Source: Stenotrophomonas indicatrix
GTDB taxonomy: Bacteria > Pseudomonadota > Gammaproteobacteria > Xanthomonadales > Xanthomonadaceae
Assembly (NCBI GenBank): GCA_041545745.1
Contig: CP168152.1
Location: forward strand, 3,222,001-3,286,000
Length of the DNA: 64,000 nucleotides
Direction: 5' to 3'
How positions within the stretch are numbered: position 1 is the stretch's first letter; each line of letters opens with the position of its first letter. The position numbers and the translations under genes were made by a program. Under the pieces are notes generated by a model. The model saw only the letters and a program-made list of their open reading frames with translations, was not told the origin of the DNA and made no database searches. Positions 1 to 10,101 of this stretch are shown here, piece by piece.

Positions 1-486
1 CTTGCCGCGCATCGACGGAATGATGCAGAAGCTGCAATGGTGGTTGCAGCCTTCGGAAATCTTCAGATAGGCGTAGTGACGCGGGGTCAGCTTGATACCG
101 TAGTCCGGCACCAGATCCACGAACGGGTCGTGCTTGGGCGGCAGCGCCGCGTGCACGGCTTCCATCACGCTCTGGTAATCCTGCGGCCCGGACACCGCCA
201 GCACGTTCGGGTACGCCTCACGGATCTGCTCGGGGCGCTTGCCCAGGCAGCCGGTGACGATGACCTTGCCGTTCTGGTTCATCGCCTCGCCGATGGCATC
301 CAGCGATTCGGTCACCGCCGAATCGATGAAGCCGCAGGTGTTGACCACCACCACGTCGGCCGAATCATAGGACGGGACGATGTCGTAGCCTTCCGACCGC
401 AGCTGGGTGAGGATACGCTCGGAATCGACGAGGGCCTTCGGGCAGCCAAGGCTGACGAAGCCGACTTTGGGGTTCAGCTGGGACAT
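1..486 (-). CDS. rimO: Ribosomal protein S12 methylthiotransferase RimO (N-terminal part)
   Basis: RimO is a radical-SAM enzyme that adds a methylthio group to an aspartate of ribosomal protein S12. The visible 162 codons begin [20 protein letters not shown] and carry the N-terminal MTTase domain with its cysteines in SLGCPKA, NTCGF and TGCLGKR. They end just after the radical-SAM cluster motif CNHHCSFC, followed by IIPSMRGK, which is characteristic of RimO rather than MiaB. The gene runs off the left edge, so the rest of the SAM domain and the TRAM domain are not seen. The ATG at 486 is the only plausible start. Confidence 0.95.
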   Translation of the reverse strand, partial: MSQLNPKVGFVSLGCPKALVDSERILTQLRSEGYDIVPSYDSADVVVVNTCGFIDSAVTESLDAIGEAMNQNGKVIVTGCLGKRPEQIREAYPNVLAVSGPQDYQSVMEAVHAALPPKHDPFVDLVPDYGIKLTPRHYAYLKISEGCNHHCSFCIIPSMRGK

Positions 487-692
487 GGAATCGCGGGACT
501 CTGGGGGCCTGGGCCCCTGCCGGCATGGCAGGGGGACCTGGGGGCCGGGGCCTGAAAGGGCGCCAGTATACCGGGGTTGGGGGGCGGCCTCTGAATCGTG
601 TGAGCCGCCCGATCCCGCACAGCCGCTGACATCGCGCTAACCCGCCCAGCACCGACAATGCAGGCATGTCCCCTGCAACGAGGTACCCCCCG

Positions 693-1364
693 ATGTCCGA
701 ATGGATCACCCTGGACACGCATCATGGCCCGGTCCGCGCCTGGCAGGCACTGCCCGAGGGCAAATCCCGCGGCGCACTGGTGGTGGTGCAGGAAATCTTC
801 GGTGCCAACCCGCACATCCGCAGCGTGGCCGAACGTTTCGCGGCCGAGGGCTACGCGGTGCTGGCACCGTCGTTCTTCGACCTGGTGGACGGCCCCGAGG
901 CCGACCCGGACGCCCTGCTCTACAGCCCCGAAGGCGTGAAGGATGGCCTGCAACGGGTCACCGCCCTGGGCATGGAAAAGGCACTGGAAGTGGTCCGCGC
1001 CGCCGCCACACGGCTGGCCCCGCATGGCAAGGTCGGCACGGTCGGCTACTGCTGGGGCGGCAGCGTCGCCCTGCTGTCGGCGCTGCGCCTGGGCCTGCCC
1101 TCGGTGAGCTACTACGGCGCGCGCAACGTGCAGTTCCTGGATGAAACGCCGAAGGCCCCGGTGATGTTCCACTTCGGCGCGCAGGACAAGAGCATCCCGC
1201 CGGAGGCGATCCAGGCCCACCGCGAGAAGCTGCCGCAGATGGCGACCTACGTCTATCCGGCCGACCATGCCTTCAACCGGGAGGTCGGACATGCGTATGA
1301 TCCAGACAGCGCCGCCCTGGCGCTGCAACGCACCCTGGACTTCTTCTCGGAGCATCTTGGATGA
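693..1364 (+). CDS. Dienelactone hydrolase family protein
   Basis: An alpha/beta hydrolase of the dienelactone hydrolase family, predicted cytoplasmic, 223 residues. The nucleophile is Cys120 in GYCWGG. Asp165 in FGAQDK and His192 in PADHAF complete a Cys-Asp-His triad, and Glu34 in VQEIFG matches the glutamate that controls the nucleophile in this family. An in-frame ATG exists at 666, but ATG 693 has a GAGGT ribosome site about 8 bases upstream and fits the usual family length. The stop overlaps the next start as ATGA, so it is translationally coupled to the HIT gene. The substrate is unknown; many such proteins are not involved in chlorocatechol degradation. Confidence 0.9.
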   Translation: MSEWITLDTHHGPVRAWQALPEGKSRGALVVVQEIFGANPHIRSVAERFAAEGYAVLAPSFFDLVDGPEADPDALLYSPEGVKDGLQRVTALGMEKALEVVRAAATRLAPHGKVGTVGYCWGGSVALLSALRLGLPSVSYYGARNVQFLDETPKAPVMFHFGAQDKSIPPEAIQAHREKLPQMATYVYPADHAFNREVGHAYDPDSAALALQRTLDFFSEHLG

Positions 1365-1783
1365 GCGATTTCGAACTCGATTCACGCCTGGCCAGCGATA
1401 GCGTGCTGGTGGCCGAAGGCCCGCTGTCGCAAGTGCGACTGATGAACGACGAACGATTCCCCTGGCTGGTGCTGGTGCCGCGCCTGGCCGGGGTCACCGA
1501 GTGGATCGAGCTGGACGGCGAGCAGCAGGACAAGCTGCGCACCGAGCTCAACCGCGCCTGCAAGGCGCTGCACGGTTCCGACGGGGTTGAGAAGATCAAC
1601 ATCGGCGCGCTGGGCAACATCGTGCGCCAGCTGCATTTCCACGTGATCGGCCGCCACGACGGCGATCCGGCGTGGCCGGGACCGGTCTGGGGCAGCGGCC
1701 CGGCGCACCGCTATGAGGCCGCGGCGCTGGACCAGCATGTCGCCTACTGGAAGGAACGGCTAGGATATCCGGCCCATTCCTGA
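1361..1783 (+). CDS. HIT domain protein
   Basis: A 140-residue histidine-triad family protein, probably a nucleotide hydrolase or transferase. The triad region reads RQLHFHVIGR (residues 89-98). The first histidine of the usual H-x-H-x-H is Gln90, while His92 (the position that is normally catalytic) and His94 are kept. A DPAWPGPVWG segment follows, seen in a bacterial HIT clade. It overlaps the dienelactone hydrolase by four bases (ATGA) and is probably expressed with it. The substrate cannot be inferred. Confidence 0.85.
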   Translation: MSDFELDSRLASDSVLVAEGPLSQVRLMNDERFPWLVLVPRLAGVTEWIELDGEQQDKLRTELNRACKALHGSDGVEKINIGALGNIVRQLHFHVIGRHDGDPAWPGPVWGSGPAHRYEAAALDQHVAYWKERLGYPAHS

Positions 1784-1798
1784 GCCAGTGCCGACCCG

Positions 1799-1966
1799 AT
1801 GCGATTCAATATCGTCGCCGCCATCCTGCTGATCCTGATCGGCCTGTTCATGCTGGCCAGCAATCTGGGCTGGACCAACCTGAACCTGTCGCGCCTGCTG
1901 TTGACCTGGTGGCCGCTCGGCCTGGTGGCCGTAGGCATCGCGATCCTGTTCGGTCGCGGTAAATAA
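1799..1966 (+). CDS. Small two-helix membrane protein (DUF5668 / LiaI-LiaF-like)
   Basis: A 55-residue membrane protein starting MRFNIVAAILLILIGLFML. Two hydrophobic segments (about residues 5-20 and 36-50) flank a short SNLGWTNLN turn, and the end is FGRGK. This resembles the LiaI-LiaF-like transmembrane domain of DUF5668 proteins. It begins 15 bp after the HIT gene on the same strand and is likely the last gene of that three-gene unit. A hairpin follows directly. Function is unknown. Confidence 0.8.
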   Translation: MRFNIVAAILLILIGLFMLASNLGWTNLNLSRLLLTWWPLGLVAVGIAILFGRGK

Positions 1967-1969
1967 GCA

Positions 1970-2025
1970 AAGGCGGCGCATGCGCCGCCTTCGAGATCAC
2001 GCAGAACGCCGGGCATCGCCCGGCG
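1970..2025. terminator. Two hairpins between convergent genes
   Basis: The first is an 11-bp perfect inverted repeat (1970-1980 with 1981-1991, AAGGCGGCGCA). The second is an 8-bp stem CGCCGGGC/GCCCGGCG (2007-2014 with 2018-2025). They lie between the plus-strand small membrane protein and the minus-strand dcd. Neither has a clear T-run, so they may be bidirectional terminators or simply repeats. Confidence 0.45.
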
Positions 2026-2031
2026 CCATCT

Positions 2032-2598
<567 letters not shown>

Positions 2599-2677
2599 GC
2601 TCTGTCCTGGGTGCAAGGGGGCGCGAGGATTCTAGCAGGGGGCCGGGCGTCACCGCCGCAGCCCCGCCAGCGGGCCC

Positions 2678-3532
2678 TTACAGCAGCGAGGACAGGATCG
2701 GGATCGAGGCGCGCGGACGCTTGCCCACTTCCTCGACCAGACGCTGGGCAGCGCGATGGTAGGCCTGGGCCGCCGCCGAATCCGGCTGTGCGGCGGTGAT
2801 CGGGGTACCGGCATCGCCCTGCTCGCGGATGCCGATCTGCAGCGGCAACGACCCCAGCAGCGGTACGCCGTACTGCGCCGCCATGCGCTCGCCACCACCC
2901 TCGCCGAACAGATGCTCCACGTGCCCGCAGTTGCCGCAGGTATGCACGGCCATGTTCTCGACCACGCCCAGCACCGGCACCTCGACCTTCTCGAACATCT
3001 TCAGCGCCTTCTTCGCATCCAGCGTGGCGATGTCCTGCGGCGTGGTGACGATCACCGCACCGGCCAGCGGGATCTTCTGCACCAGCGTCAGCTGGATGTC
3101 GCCGGTACCCGGCGGCAGGTCGATCAGCAGGTAGTCCAGGTCGTCCCACAACGTGTCTTCGAACAGCTGGGTCAGCGCCGCCGTCGCGCGCGGTGCACGC
3201 ATGATCAGCGGCGTTTCGTCCTCGACCAGATAGCCGATCGACATGGTGTCCACGCCGAAGGCACGCATCGGCTCGATGCTCTTGTTGTCCGGGCTTTCCG
3301 GGCGACCGGACAGGCCGAGCATCGCCGGCACGCTGGGGCCGTAGATGTCCGCGTCAAGCACGCCGACGCGCGCGCCAAGCTGCTGCAGGGCAACGGCAAG
3401 GTTGACCGCCGTTGTCGACTTGCCCACCCCACCCTTTCCCGAGCCCACCGCGATCACGTTGCGGATGCGCGCATGCGGCGCCAGTCCCTTCTGCACCTGG
3501 CTGGCATGCGGACGACGGGAAGAACTGTTCAC
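2678..3532 (-). CDS. mrp: Mrp/ApbC family Fe-S cluster carrier ATPase
   Basis: A P-loop ATPase that carries and delivers iron-sulfur clusters in the cytoplasm. The deviant Walker A motif GKGGVGKST is at residues 32-40, LLIDLPPGTGD is the switch region, and TCGNC (about residue 190) supplies the bridging CxxC cysteines. It lacks the N-terminal MIP18/DUF59 domain of the longer E. coli protein. The start is taken as GTG 3532 because GGAG lies six bases upstream. An in-frame ATG at 3574 would add 14 residues and has no ribosome site. Confidence 0.88.
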   Translation of the reverse strand: MNSSSRRPHASQVQKGLAPHARIRNVIAVGSGKGGVGKSTTAVNLAVALQQLGARVGVLDADIYGPSVPAMLGLSGRPESPDNKSIEPMRAFGVDTMSIGYLVEDETPLIMRAPRATAALTQLFEDTLWDDLDYLLIDLPPGTGDIQLTLVQKIPLAGAVIVTTPQDIATLDAKKALKMFEKVEVPVLGVVENMAVHTCGNCGHVEHLFGEGGGERMAAQYGVPLLGSLPLQIGIREQGDAGTPITAAQPDSAAAQAYHRAAQRLVEEVGKRPRASIPILSSLL

Positions 3533-3631
3533 TGCGGACTCCGGGGTGAATCGATAAGAAGAACCCAACATCATACTAGCTGGACGTACGCTGACTGAAA
3601 TTCAGGATTGCTACAGATTCGTGCACAGATT

Positions 3632-3652
3632 GTTAAGTTCATGTTACGTTCG
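3632..3652 (+). promoter_or_regulatory. Conserved receptor-upstream element, copy 1
   Basis: GTTAAG (3632-3637), four variable bases, then TGTTACGTTCG (3642-3652). Its end lies 96 bases before the ATG of the first receptor. The same sequence recurs before three other receptors in this window at similar distance. TGTTACGTT could act as an extended -10 box, or the whole could be a regulator site; sequence alone does not decide. Confidence 0.6.
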
Positions 3653-3748
3653 CTAAGCACTGGTTTTGGGCTGCGTTGCTGGATCTACGGCACGCACGAT
3701 GGCGCATGCGCAGTGCCGTACTCGTATTTGCTCTCTGAACGGAACTAC

Positions 3749-6544
3749 ATGAAAGACCTTCGCAATTCCGCACGTCGCAACACCCTCGCTGTCGCCTTGA
3801 TCTCCGCCCTGGTTGCCGCCTCGCCGGCACTGGCCCAGGACAAGGCCACCAATCTGGACAAGATCACTGTCACCGGCTCGCTGATCCCGCAGACCCAGGT
3901 CGAGACCCAGACCCCGGTCATGACCATCAGCGCTGAAGCCATCCAGTCACGCGGCTTCAACAGCGTCGCCGAAGTGCTGCAGCAGTCTTCGCTGACCACC
4001 GGCGGCATCCAGGGCGGCCAGACCTCCGCTTCGTTCACCCAGGGCGCTGAAGCCGCTGGCATGTTCGGCCTGAATCCGGGTTACACCAAGTACCTGATCA
4101 ACGGCCGCCCGATGATGTCCTACCCGGCGCTGTACAACGGCGGCGACGCGTTCAACAACATCAGCGGCATTCCGATCGACATCGTCGAGCGCATCGAAGT
4201 CCTGCCGGGTGGCCAGTCCTCCCTGTACGGTTCGGATGCGATCGCCGGCGTGGTCAACATCATCCTGAAGGACCACATGGAAGGCGGCAGCCTGTCCGTG
4301 CGTGGCGGCACTTCCACTGAAGGCGGTGGCAGCAGCTTCCGCGTCAGCGGTGCACACGGCTTCTCGGCGCTGGACGACCGCTTCAATGCACTGGTCAACG
4401 TGCAGATCGAAAGCAGCAACCCGATCTGGGGCTACCAGCGTGACCTGACCAAGCAGAACAACGCGAACGGCTACACCGCGCAGCTGCCGTCGAACGACTT
4501 CGCCGTCATCGACGCCAAGACCAATGCGCTGTACATGATGGACCCGAGCAACTGCGCCAACGTTGCCGGCCAGTTCGATGGCACCACCGTGCTGGCGAAC
4601 CGCCCGACGGGCCAGTCCTGCGGCTCGGTCTTCGGCGCCGGCTACAAGACCCTCAAGAACGGCAAGGACAGCGGCCAGTTCTACTCGTCGATGACCTTCG
4701 ACGTGAACGACAACTTCCAGCTGTTCGCCGACGTGCTGTACAGCAAGGAAAAAACCGAATACACCTCGGGCTCCAACTACCTCTGGTGGGGCACCAAGAG
4801 CACCATGGGTGGCTTCTACGACCAGGCCTCCGGCAAGCTGGTCAACCTGCAGCGCGCGTTCGCTCCGGAAGACATCGGCGGCGAAGGCTACAAGGGCATC
4901 CTGAACAACGACAAGAGCCGTGCCTACCAGGTCACCCTGGGCGGCAAGGGTGCGGTCGGCAACTGGGACTACAGCCTGAGCTTCACCCGTGGCGAATACC
5001 GCCTGGATGAAAGCAAGTTCCAGCGCTTCGGCAATGCCATCAACAGCTACTTCGCCGACAAGGTGCTGGGCCCGCAGCTGGGCACCCAGGATGGCTTCGG
5101 CATCTACAACACCAACTGGGGCGCGTTCTACTCGCCGATCTCGCCGGAAGATTTCGCTGGCTTCACCGGTTACACCACCAACCACAGCCGCACCTGGCAG
5201 AACCTGGCACGCGCGCAGGTCACCAACGGCTCGCTGTTCTCGCTGCCGGGCGGTGATGCCGGCCTGGCCGTGGTCGTCGAAGGCGGCAGCGAAGGTTGGG
5301 ACTACAGCCCCGACCAGCGCCTGCTGGACGGCGACGTGTGGGGCTCGTCGGCTGTTGCCGGCAACGGTCATCGCAGCAACTACGCGGTGACCAGCGAGCT
5401 GCGCATGCCGCTGCTGGAGTCGCTGACGGTGACCGCTTCCGGTCGCTATGACGCCTTCAAGATCGCCGACAACACCGTCGACAAGGCCACCTACAGCGTG
5501 GGTGTCGAGTTCCGTCCGATCGAAAGCCTGCTGTTCCGCGGCAAGTACGGCACCGCCTTCCGCGCGCCGACCCTGCCGGACGCGTTCCAGGGCCGCAGCG
5601 GCTATTACGCCGCCAACTCCACCGACTACTACCGTTGCGGCGAGCTGGGCTACGTGCCGGGCAACACTGACGCCTGCCGCTACGCGGACAGCGTCTCGGT
5701 CTACTCCGAGCGTGCCGGCAACCCGGACCTGGAACCGATCACCGCCGACGTCTGGAACGCGGGCATCGTCTGGGCGCCGATGGCGAACCTGTCGATCTCG
5801 GCCGACTACTACAACTGGAAGATCGAGAACGAAGTCGATACGGCCAGCACCGACCAGCTGCTGCTGGCCGAGTACTACTGCCGCAACGGCCTGCCGAACG
5901 GCTCCTCGGCCACCTGCCAGAACGTGGCTGACTGGGTCACCCGTGATTCGGCCGGCAACCTGAGCTCGCTGTACACCCCGAAGATGAACGTGGCCCGCCA
6001 GAACCTGCAGGCCGTGACCGTCGGCTTCAAGTACCTGCAGGACATCGGCCGCTTCGGTTCGCTGCAGTTCTCGGGCAACTACACCAACATGCTCAAGCGT
6101 GAAGTGCAGGCGCAGCCGGGTGAGGACTTCCAGGACCTGCTGGGCAACCCGAAGTCGATGTGGAACTACGACAGCTACGCCAAGGTCCGTTCCGACGCGT
6201 CGGTGGCCTGGTCGCTGGACAAGTGGACCACCACGCTGTACGCGAACTACATCGGCCACACCCCGAACTACCTGGCGGGCCTGAATGGCTACGAGTACAC
6301 CCATGGTGCGTCGGGCTACAAGGCAGGCAAGTGGGCTTCGTACACCACTTACAACCTGAGCGTGAACTACCGCGTGCAGGATGACCTGACCCTGTCGCTG
6401 ATGGTCAACAACGTGTTCAACAAGATGCCCGAGCAGCAGGCCCACAGCTACCAGGGCACCTCCGGCACGCCGTTCAACAACTACCTGTACAACGTCTACG
6501 GCCGTACCGTGTACGTGCAGGCCAAGTACGACTTCGGCAAGTAA
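3749..6544 (+). CDS. TonB-dependent receptor 1 of a tandem triplet
   Basis: A 931-residue outer-membrane TonB-dependent receptor. The signal peptide ends at about residue 29 (ASPALAQ). A TonB-box-like LDKITVTGS follows, then the plug domain (about 40-175, with YLINGRPM, LPGGQSSLYGSDAIAGVVNI), then a 22-strand-type barrel. The frame is open upstream to a TTG at 3608, but the signal peptide fixes ATG 3749. It is closely similar to the next two receptors over most of its length, differing mainly in putative external loops such as the CGELGYVPGN segment. The C-terminus ends KYDFGK, so the usual terminal Phe is followed by two residues. The ligand is unknown; nearby peptidases suggest peptides. 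Confidence 0.9.
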   Translation: MKDLRNSARRNTLAVALISALVAASPALAQDKATNLDKITVTGSLIPQTQVETQTPVMTISAEAIQSRGFNSVAEVLQQSSLTTGGIQGGQTSASFTQGAEAAGMFGLNPGYTKYLINGRPMMSYPALYNGGDAFNNISGIPIDIVERIEVLPGGQSSLYGSDAIAGVVNIILKDHMEGGSLSVRGGTSTEGGGSSFRVSGAHGFSALDDRFNALVNVQIESSNPIWGYQRDLTKQNNANGYTAQLPSNDFAVIDAKTNALYMMDPSNCANVAGQFDGTTVLANRPTGQSCGSVFGAGYKTLKNGKDSGQFYSSMTFDVNDNFQLFADVLYSKEKTEYTSGSNYLWWGTKSTMGGFYDQASGKLVNLQRAFAPEDIGGEGYKGILNNDKSRAYQVTLGGKGAVGNWDYSLSFTRGEYRLDESKFQRFGNAINSYFADKVLGPQLGTQDGFGIYNTNWGAFYSPISPEDFAGFTGYTTNHSRTWQNLARAQVTNGSLFSLPGGDAGLAVVVEGGSEGWDYSPDQRLLDGDVWGSSAVAGNGHRSNYAVTSELRMPLLESLTVTASGRYDAFKIADNTVDKATYSVGVEFRPIESLLFRGKYGTAFRAPTLPDAFQGRSGYYAANSTDYYRCGELGYVPGNTDACRYADSVSVYSERAGNPDLEPITADVWNAGIVWAPMANLSISADYYNWKIENEVDTASTDQLLLAEYYCRNGLPNGSSATCQNVADWVTRDSAGNLSSLYTPKMNVARQNLQAVTVGFKYLQDIGRFGSLQFSGNYTNMLKREVQAQPGEDFQDLLGNPKSMWNYDSYAKVRSDASVAWSLDKWTTTLYANYIGHTPNYLAGLNGYEYTHGASGYKAGKWASYTTYNLSVNYRVQDDLTLSLMVNNVFNKMPEQQAHSYQGTSGTPFNNYLYNVYGRTVYVQAKYDFGK

Positions 6545-6575
6545 TCCCGTCGTTTTCCGGGTTTGATTCCGGACC

Positions 6576-6605
6576 AGGCCCCGCTTCGGCGGGGCCTTTT
6601 TTTTT
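6576..6605 (+). terminator. Rho-independent terminator of receptor 1
   Basis: Stem AGGCCCCGC, loop TTCG, then GCGGGGCCT and a run of nine Ts, starting 31 bp after the receptor stop. Confidence 0.93.
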
Positions 6606-6790
6606 GGACAACGCGAGTCCCTTGATCGCTGCGGGATCATCTCGATTGTTAAATGCCCCTGAATTTACTTTATATTCATTACGCCAAACTCGGCAAATTC
6701 GCACCAATATCGCAACAAGTTGTTTTTGATGATTTTTTTATTAACTTCCGACGAGCCATTGCGAGAGCGCGACAAGCCCGCGAAAAACAA

Positions 6791-6811
6791 GTTAAGCATG
6801 TGTTACGTTCG
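6791..6811 (+). promoter_or_regulatory. Conserved receptor-upstream element, copy 2
   Basis: GTTAAG (6791-6796), CATG, then TGTTACGTTCG (6801-6811), ending 95 bases before the receptor 2 start. The 300-bp gap 6606-6906 is AT-rich compared with its neighbours and shows no other gene; it is best read as a promoter and leader region. Confidence 0.6.
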
Positions 6812-6906
6812 AAAAACGCCGCCTTTCTGCATCTGCAGGCTGCTGAACCATCCATGAGTTCCCAGGAAAGGGAAAACGCGTTTCTCACGACCACACGGAG
6901 TACCGC

Positions 6907-9714
6907 ATGTCTCGCAATGGCTTCCCGCGTCACCCGCTCACCCGCGCCGTCCTCAGCGGCCTGATCCTGGCCAGCAGCAGCGCGATCGCGCTCGCCCAGG
7001 ACAACACGCCCACCGATCTCGGACGCGTGACCGTCACCGGCTCACTGATCCCGCAGACGCAGATCGAGAACCACACGCCGGTCCTGACCGTCACCGCCGA
7101 GGACATCCAGACCCGTGGCTTCACCAGCGTGGCAGAGGTGCTGCAGCAGAACTCGCTGACCACCGGCGGCCTGCAGGGCGGCCAGACCTCCGCTTCGTTC
7201 ACCCAGGGCGCTGAAGCCTCGGGCATGTTCGGCCTCAGCCCGAGCTACACCAAGTACCTGATCAACGGACGGCCGATGCTGTCCTACCCTGCCCTCTATA
7301 ACGGCAGCGACACCTTCAACAACCTCAGCGGCATCCCGATCGACATCGTCGAGCGCATCGAGATCCTGCCCGGTGGCCAGTCGTCGCTGTACGGCTCGGA
7401 CGCGATTGCCGGTGTGGTCAACATCATTCTCAAGGACCGCATGGACGGCGGCGTGCTGAATGTGCGCGGCGGCGGTTACACCGAGGGTGGCGGCAACGAT
7501 TTCCGCGTCAGCGGCGCGCATGGTTTCAACGCCTTCGATGACCGCTTCCACGCACTGGTCAACGTGCAGTACGAGAAGAGCAGCCCGATCTGGGGCTACC
7601 AGCGCGACCTGACCAAGCAGAACAACACCAAGGGCTATACACCGCAGGTTCCGACCAACGACTTCCTGGTCTACCTGCCGGACCAGCAGAACGCTTACGT
7701 GATGATGGACCCGAGCCGCTGCGCCAACGTGGCCGGCCAGTTCGGCGGCACCACCGTACTGGGCACGCGTGCGGTCGGCGAATCCTGTGGCTCGCCCTTC
7801 AGCGCCGGCTACAAGACGCTGAAGAACGGCAAGGAGAGCAGCCAGATCTATTCGTCGATGTCCTTTGATGTCAACGACAACTTCCAGCTGTTCGCAGACG
7901 CGCTCTACAGCCTGGAAGAAGTGCAGTACAACGCCGGTTCGGGCTACGCATTCTGGGGCAGCGATGTCGGTTTCGGTGCGTTCGTCGACCAGGCCAGTGG
8001 CGAGTACATGAACCTGCAGCGTGCGTTCGCGCCGGAGGACATCAGCCCCGCCGGTTACCGCGACATCATGAGCACCGATCGCAACAAGGCCTACCAGATC
8101 ACACTGGGCGGTCGTGGCAATGTCGGCAACTGGGACTACAGCGCCAGCTTCAGCCGTGGCGAATACAAGCTGACCGAGCGCAGCTTCGCGCGCTGGGCCA
8201 ACGAGATCGACAGCTACTTCGAAGACCGTGTGCTGGGTCCGGTGCTGGGCGTCAGCGACGATGGCTACAACATCTACAACCCGAACTGGGGCGCGTTCTA
8301 TTCGCCGCTGCCGGCCGGTGATTTCCAGACCTTCACCGGTTTCACCTACAACAAGAGCCGCACCTGGCAGAACCTGGGCCGTGCACAGATCACCAACGGT
8401 TCGCTGTTCAAGCTGCCCGGCGGCGATGCCGGTCTGGCGATCGTTGCCGAAGCCGGTAGCGAAGGCTGGTCGTACACACCCGATCAGCGCCTGCTGGATG
8501 GCAGCGTGTGGGGCACCACCTCGGTGGCCGGCGCCGGCCATCGCAGCAACTACGCGCTGACCAGCGAGCTGCGCATGCCGCTGCTGGAATCGCTGACCGT
8601 GACCGCCTCGGGCCGCTACGACGCGTTCAAGATCGCCGACAAGACCGTCGACAAATCAACCTACAGCATCGGCGTGGAATTCCGTCCCATTGAAAGCCTG
8701 CTGTTCCGCGGCAAGTACGGCACCGCCTTCCGCGCGCCCAGCCTGTCCGACGCATTCCAGGGCCGCAGCGGCTACTACGCCAACAGTTCGGTCGATTACT
8801 ACCGCTGTGGCCAGCTTGGCTTCAACCCCAGCGATACCGTGGGCTGTCCGTACAGCAACGAATCGGTGTTCGGCGAACAGTCCGGCAACCCCGATCTGGA
8901 AGCGATCACCGCCGACGTCTGGAACGCAGGCATCGTGTGGGCCCCCATCAACAACCTGTCGGTGTCGGTGGACTACTACAACTGGAAGATCAAGAACGAG
9001 GTCAACACGCTCAGTTCCGACCAGTTGCTGCTGGCCGAGTACTACTGCCGCAACGGCCAGACCAACAACACCTCAGCCAGCTGCCAGAACGTGAGCGACT
9101 GGATCACCCGTGATGGCGCCGGCAAGCTTGACCAGATCTACACACCGAAGATGAACATCGCCAGCCAGAACCTGCAGGCGGTGACGGCCAGCTTCAAGTA
9201 CGTGCAGGACATCGGCCGCTTCGGTGCACTGCAGTTCTCCAGCAACTACACCAACATGATCAAGCGCGAACTGCAGCCGCAGCCGGGCGACGACTACCTG
9301 GACCTGCTGCGCGACCCGTACGCGATGTGGAACTACGACCAGTACGCCAAGGTGCGCGCGGATGGTGCAGTGGGCTGGGCGAAGGACAAGTGGACCACCA
9401 CCGTGTACTTCAACTACATCGGCAAGACGCCCAACCGCATGGCGTACCTGGGCAAGGGCTACGACTACGTGCATCCGTCCGGCTACGAGGCCGGCAAGTG
9501 GGGCTCGTACACCACCTACAACCTGAGCGTGAATTACCAGGCGATGGACAACCTGACGCTGTCGATGATGGTCAACAACGTGTTCAACAAGATGCCCGAC
9601 GGCCAGGCCTACAGCTACGCCGGCAACATCGGCGCGCCTTACAACAGCAGCATCTACAACCCCTACGGCCGCGCGGTCTACGTGCAGGCCAAGTACGAGT
9701 TCGGCAAGAAGTAA
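6907..9714 (+). CDS. TonB-dependent receptor 2 of a tandem triplet
   Basis: A 935-residue outer-membrane receptor. The start ATG 6907 follows GGAG by seven bases. The N-terminus is MSRNGFPRHPLTRAVLSG with a signal peptide ending IALAQ at about residue 31. TonB-box-like LGRVTVTGS, plug and barrel follow as in receptor 1. Cysteine pairs (CGQLGFNPSDTVGC and YCRNGQTNNTSASC) probably form disulfides in external loops. The second of these regions, through the flanking strands, is almost identical to receptor 3, while the first differs. The C-terminus ends EFGKK rather than in Phe. It has its own leader and terminator and so is probably transcribed alone. Confidence 0.9.
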   Translation: MSRNGFPRHPLTRAVLSGLILASSSAIALAQDNTPTDLGRVTVTGSLIPQTQIENHTPVLTVTAEDIQTRGFTSVAEVLQQNSLTTGGLQGGQTSASFTQGAEASGMFGLSPSYTKYLINGRPMLSYPALYNGSDTFNNLSGIPIDIVERIEILPGGQSSLYGSDAIAGVVNIILKDRMDGGVLNVRGGGYTEGGGNDFRVSGAHGFNAFDDRFHALVNVQYEKSSPIWGYQRDLTKQNNTKGYTPQVPTNDFLVYLPDQQNAYVMMDPSRCANVAGQFGGTTVLGTRAVGESCGSPFSAGYKTLKNGKESSQIYSSMSFDVNDNFQLFADALYSLEEVQYNAGSGYAFWGSDVGFGAFVDQASGEYMNLQRAFAPEDISPAGYRDIMSTDRNKAYQITLGGRGNVGNWDYSASFSRGEYKLTERSFARWANEIDSYFEDRVLGPVLGVSDDGYNIYNPNWGAFYSPLPAGDFQTFTGFTYNKSRTWQNLGRAQITNGSLFKLPGGDAGLAIVAEAGSEGWSYTPDQRLLDGSVWGTTSVAGAGHRSNYALTSELRMPLLESLTVTASGRYDAFKIADKTVDKSTYSIGVEFRPIESLLFRGKYGTAFRAPSLSDAFQGRSGYYANSSVDYYRCGQLGFNPSDTVGCPYSNESVFGEQSGNPDLEAITADVWNAGIVWAPINNLSVSVDYYNWKIKNEVNTLSSDQLLLAEYYCRNGQTNNTSASCQNVSDWITRDGAGKLDQIYTPKMNIASQNLQAVTASFKYVQDIGRFGALQFSSNYTNMIKRELQPQPGDDYLDLLRDPYAMWNYDQYAKVRADGAVGWAKDKWTTTVYFNYIGKTPNRMAYLGKGYDYVHPSGYEAGKWGSYTTYNLSVNYQAMDNLTLSMMVNNVFNKMPDGQAYSYAGNIGAPYNSSIYNPYGRAVYVQAKYEFGKK

Positions 9715-9740
9715 GCGCCGGTCTCGCAGCAACCCAAAAG

Positions 9741-9763
9741 GCCCCGCTTCGGCGGGGCTTTTT
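9741..9763 (+). terminator. Rho-independent terminator of receptor 2
   Basis: GCCCCGC, loop TTCG, GCGGGGC, then five Ts, 26 bp after the stop codon. Confidence 0.92.
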
Positions 9764-9996
9764 CATGTCTACCAATTGAGACGGAACATCCAAACGCGTC
9801 TCATAAATCAAACAATCAGAAACGCTTCCGCGAATCAGCAAGCCATTGATCTACATACGAAATATTGGATTCGACCAGTTCCGTTCTGCAACGCAACATT
9901 TTGAAACATTCCCAGACAATCGCGTTTATGCACTGATTTCAAAGGAATTTTCTTCCGATGAACAGCACACCCGTGTGACGAGGCCGTTTTGACAAC

Positions 9997-10017
9997 GTGA
10001 ACATCGTGTTACGGTCC
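9997..10017 (+). promoter_or_regulatory. Conserved receptor-upstream element, copy 3 (divergent)
   Basis: GTGAAC (9997-10002), ATCG, then TGTTACGGTCC (10007-10017), ending 84 bases before the receptor 3 start. It keeps the TGTTAC core but differs at four other positions from copy 1. The gap 9764-10101 is AT-rich and holds no recognisable gene. An AGGGAGG lies within the leader, as it does before receptor 5. Confidence 0.5.
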
Positions 10018-10101
10018 GGCTGAATGGATTGCAACTGAACACACCATGAAGGTGTCAGGGAGGACATCAGCCAGACGACATCGCTCACACGGGGATCCAT
10101 C

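Noticed and set aside
3947..6640. 897-codon open frame antisense to receptor 1, and similar long antisense frames (for example 13110-15113, 2200-2799)
   Set aside because: They are codon-bias shadows of GC-rich genes: low-complexity His/Arg/Val/Ala-rich products, no family motifs, fully overlapping well-supported genes.
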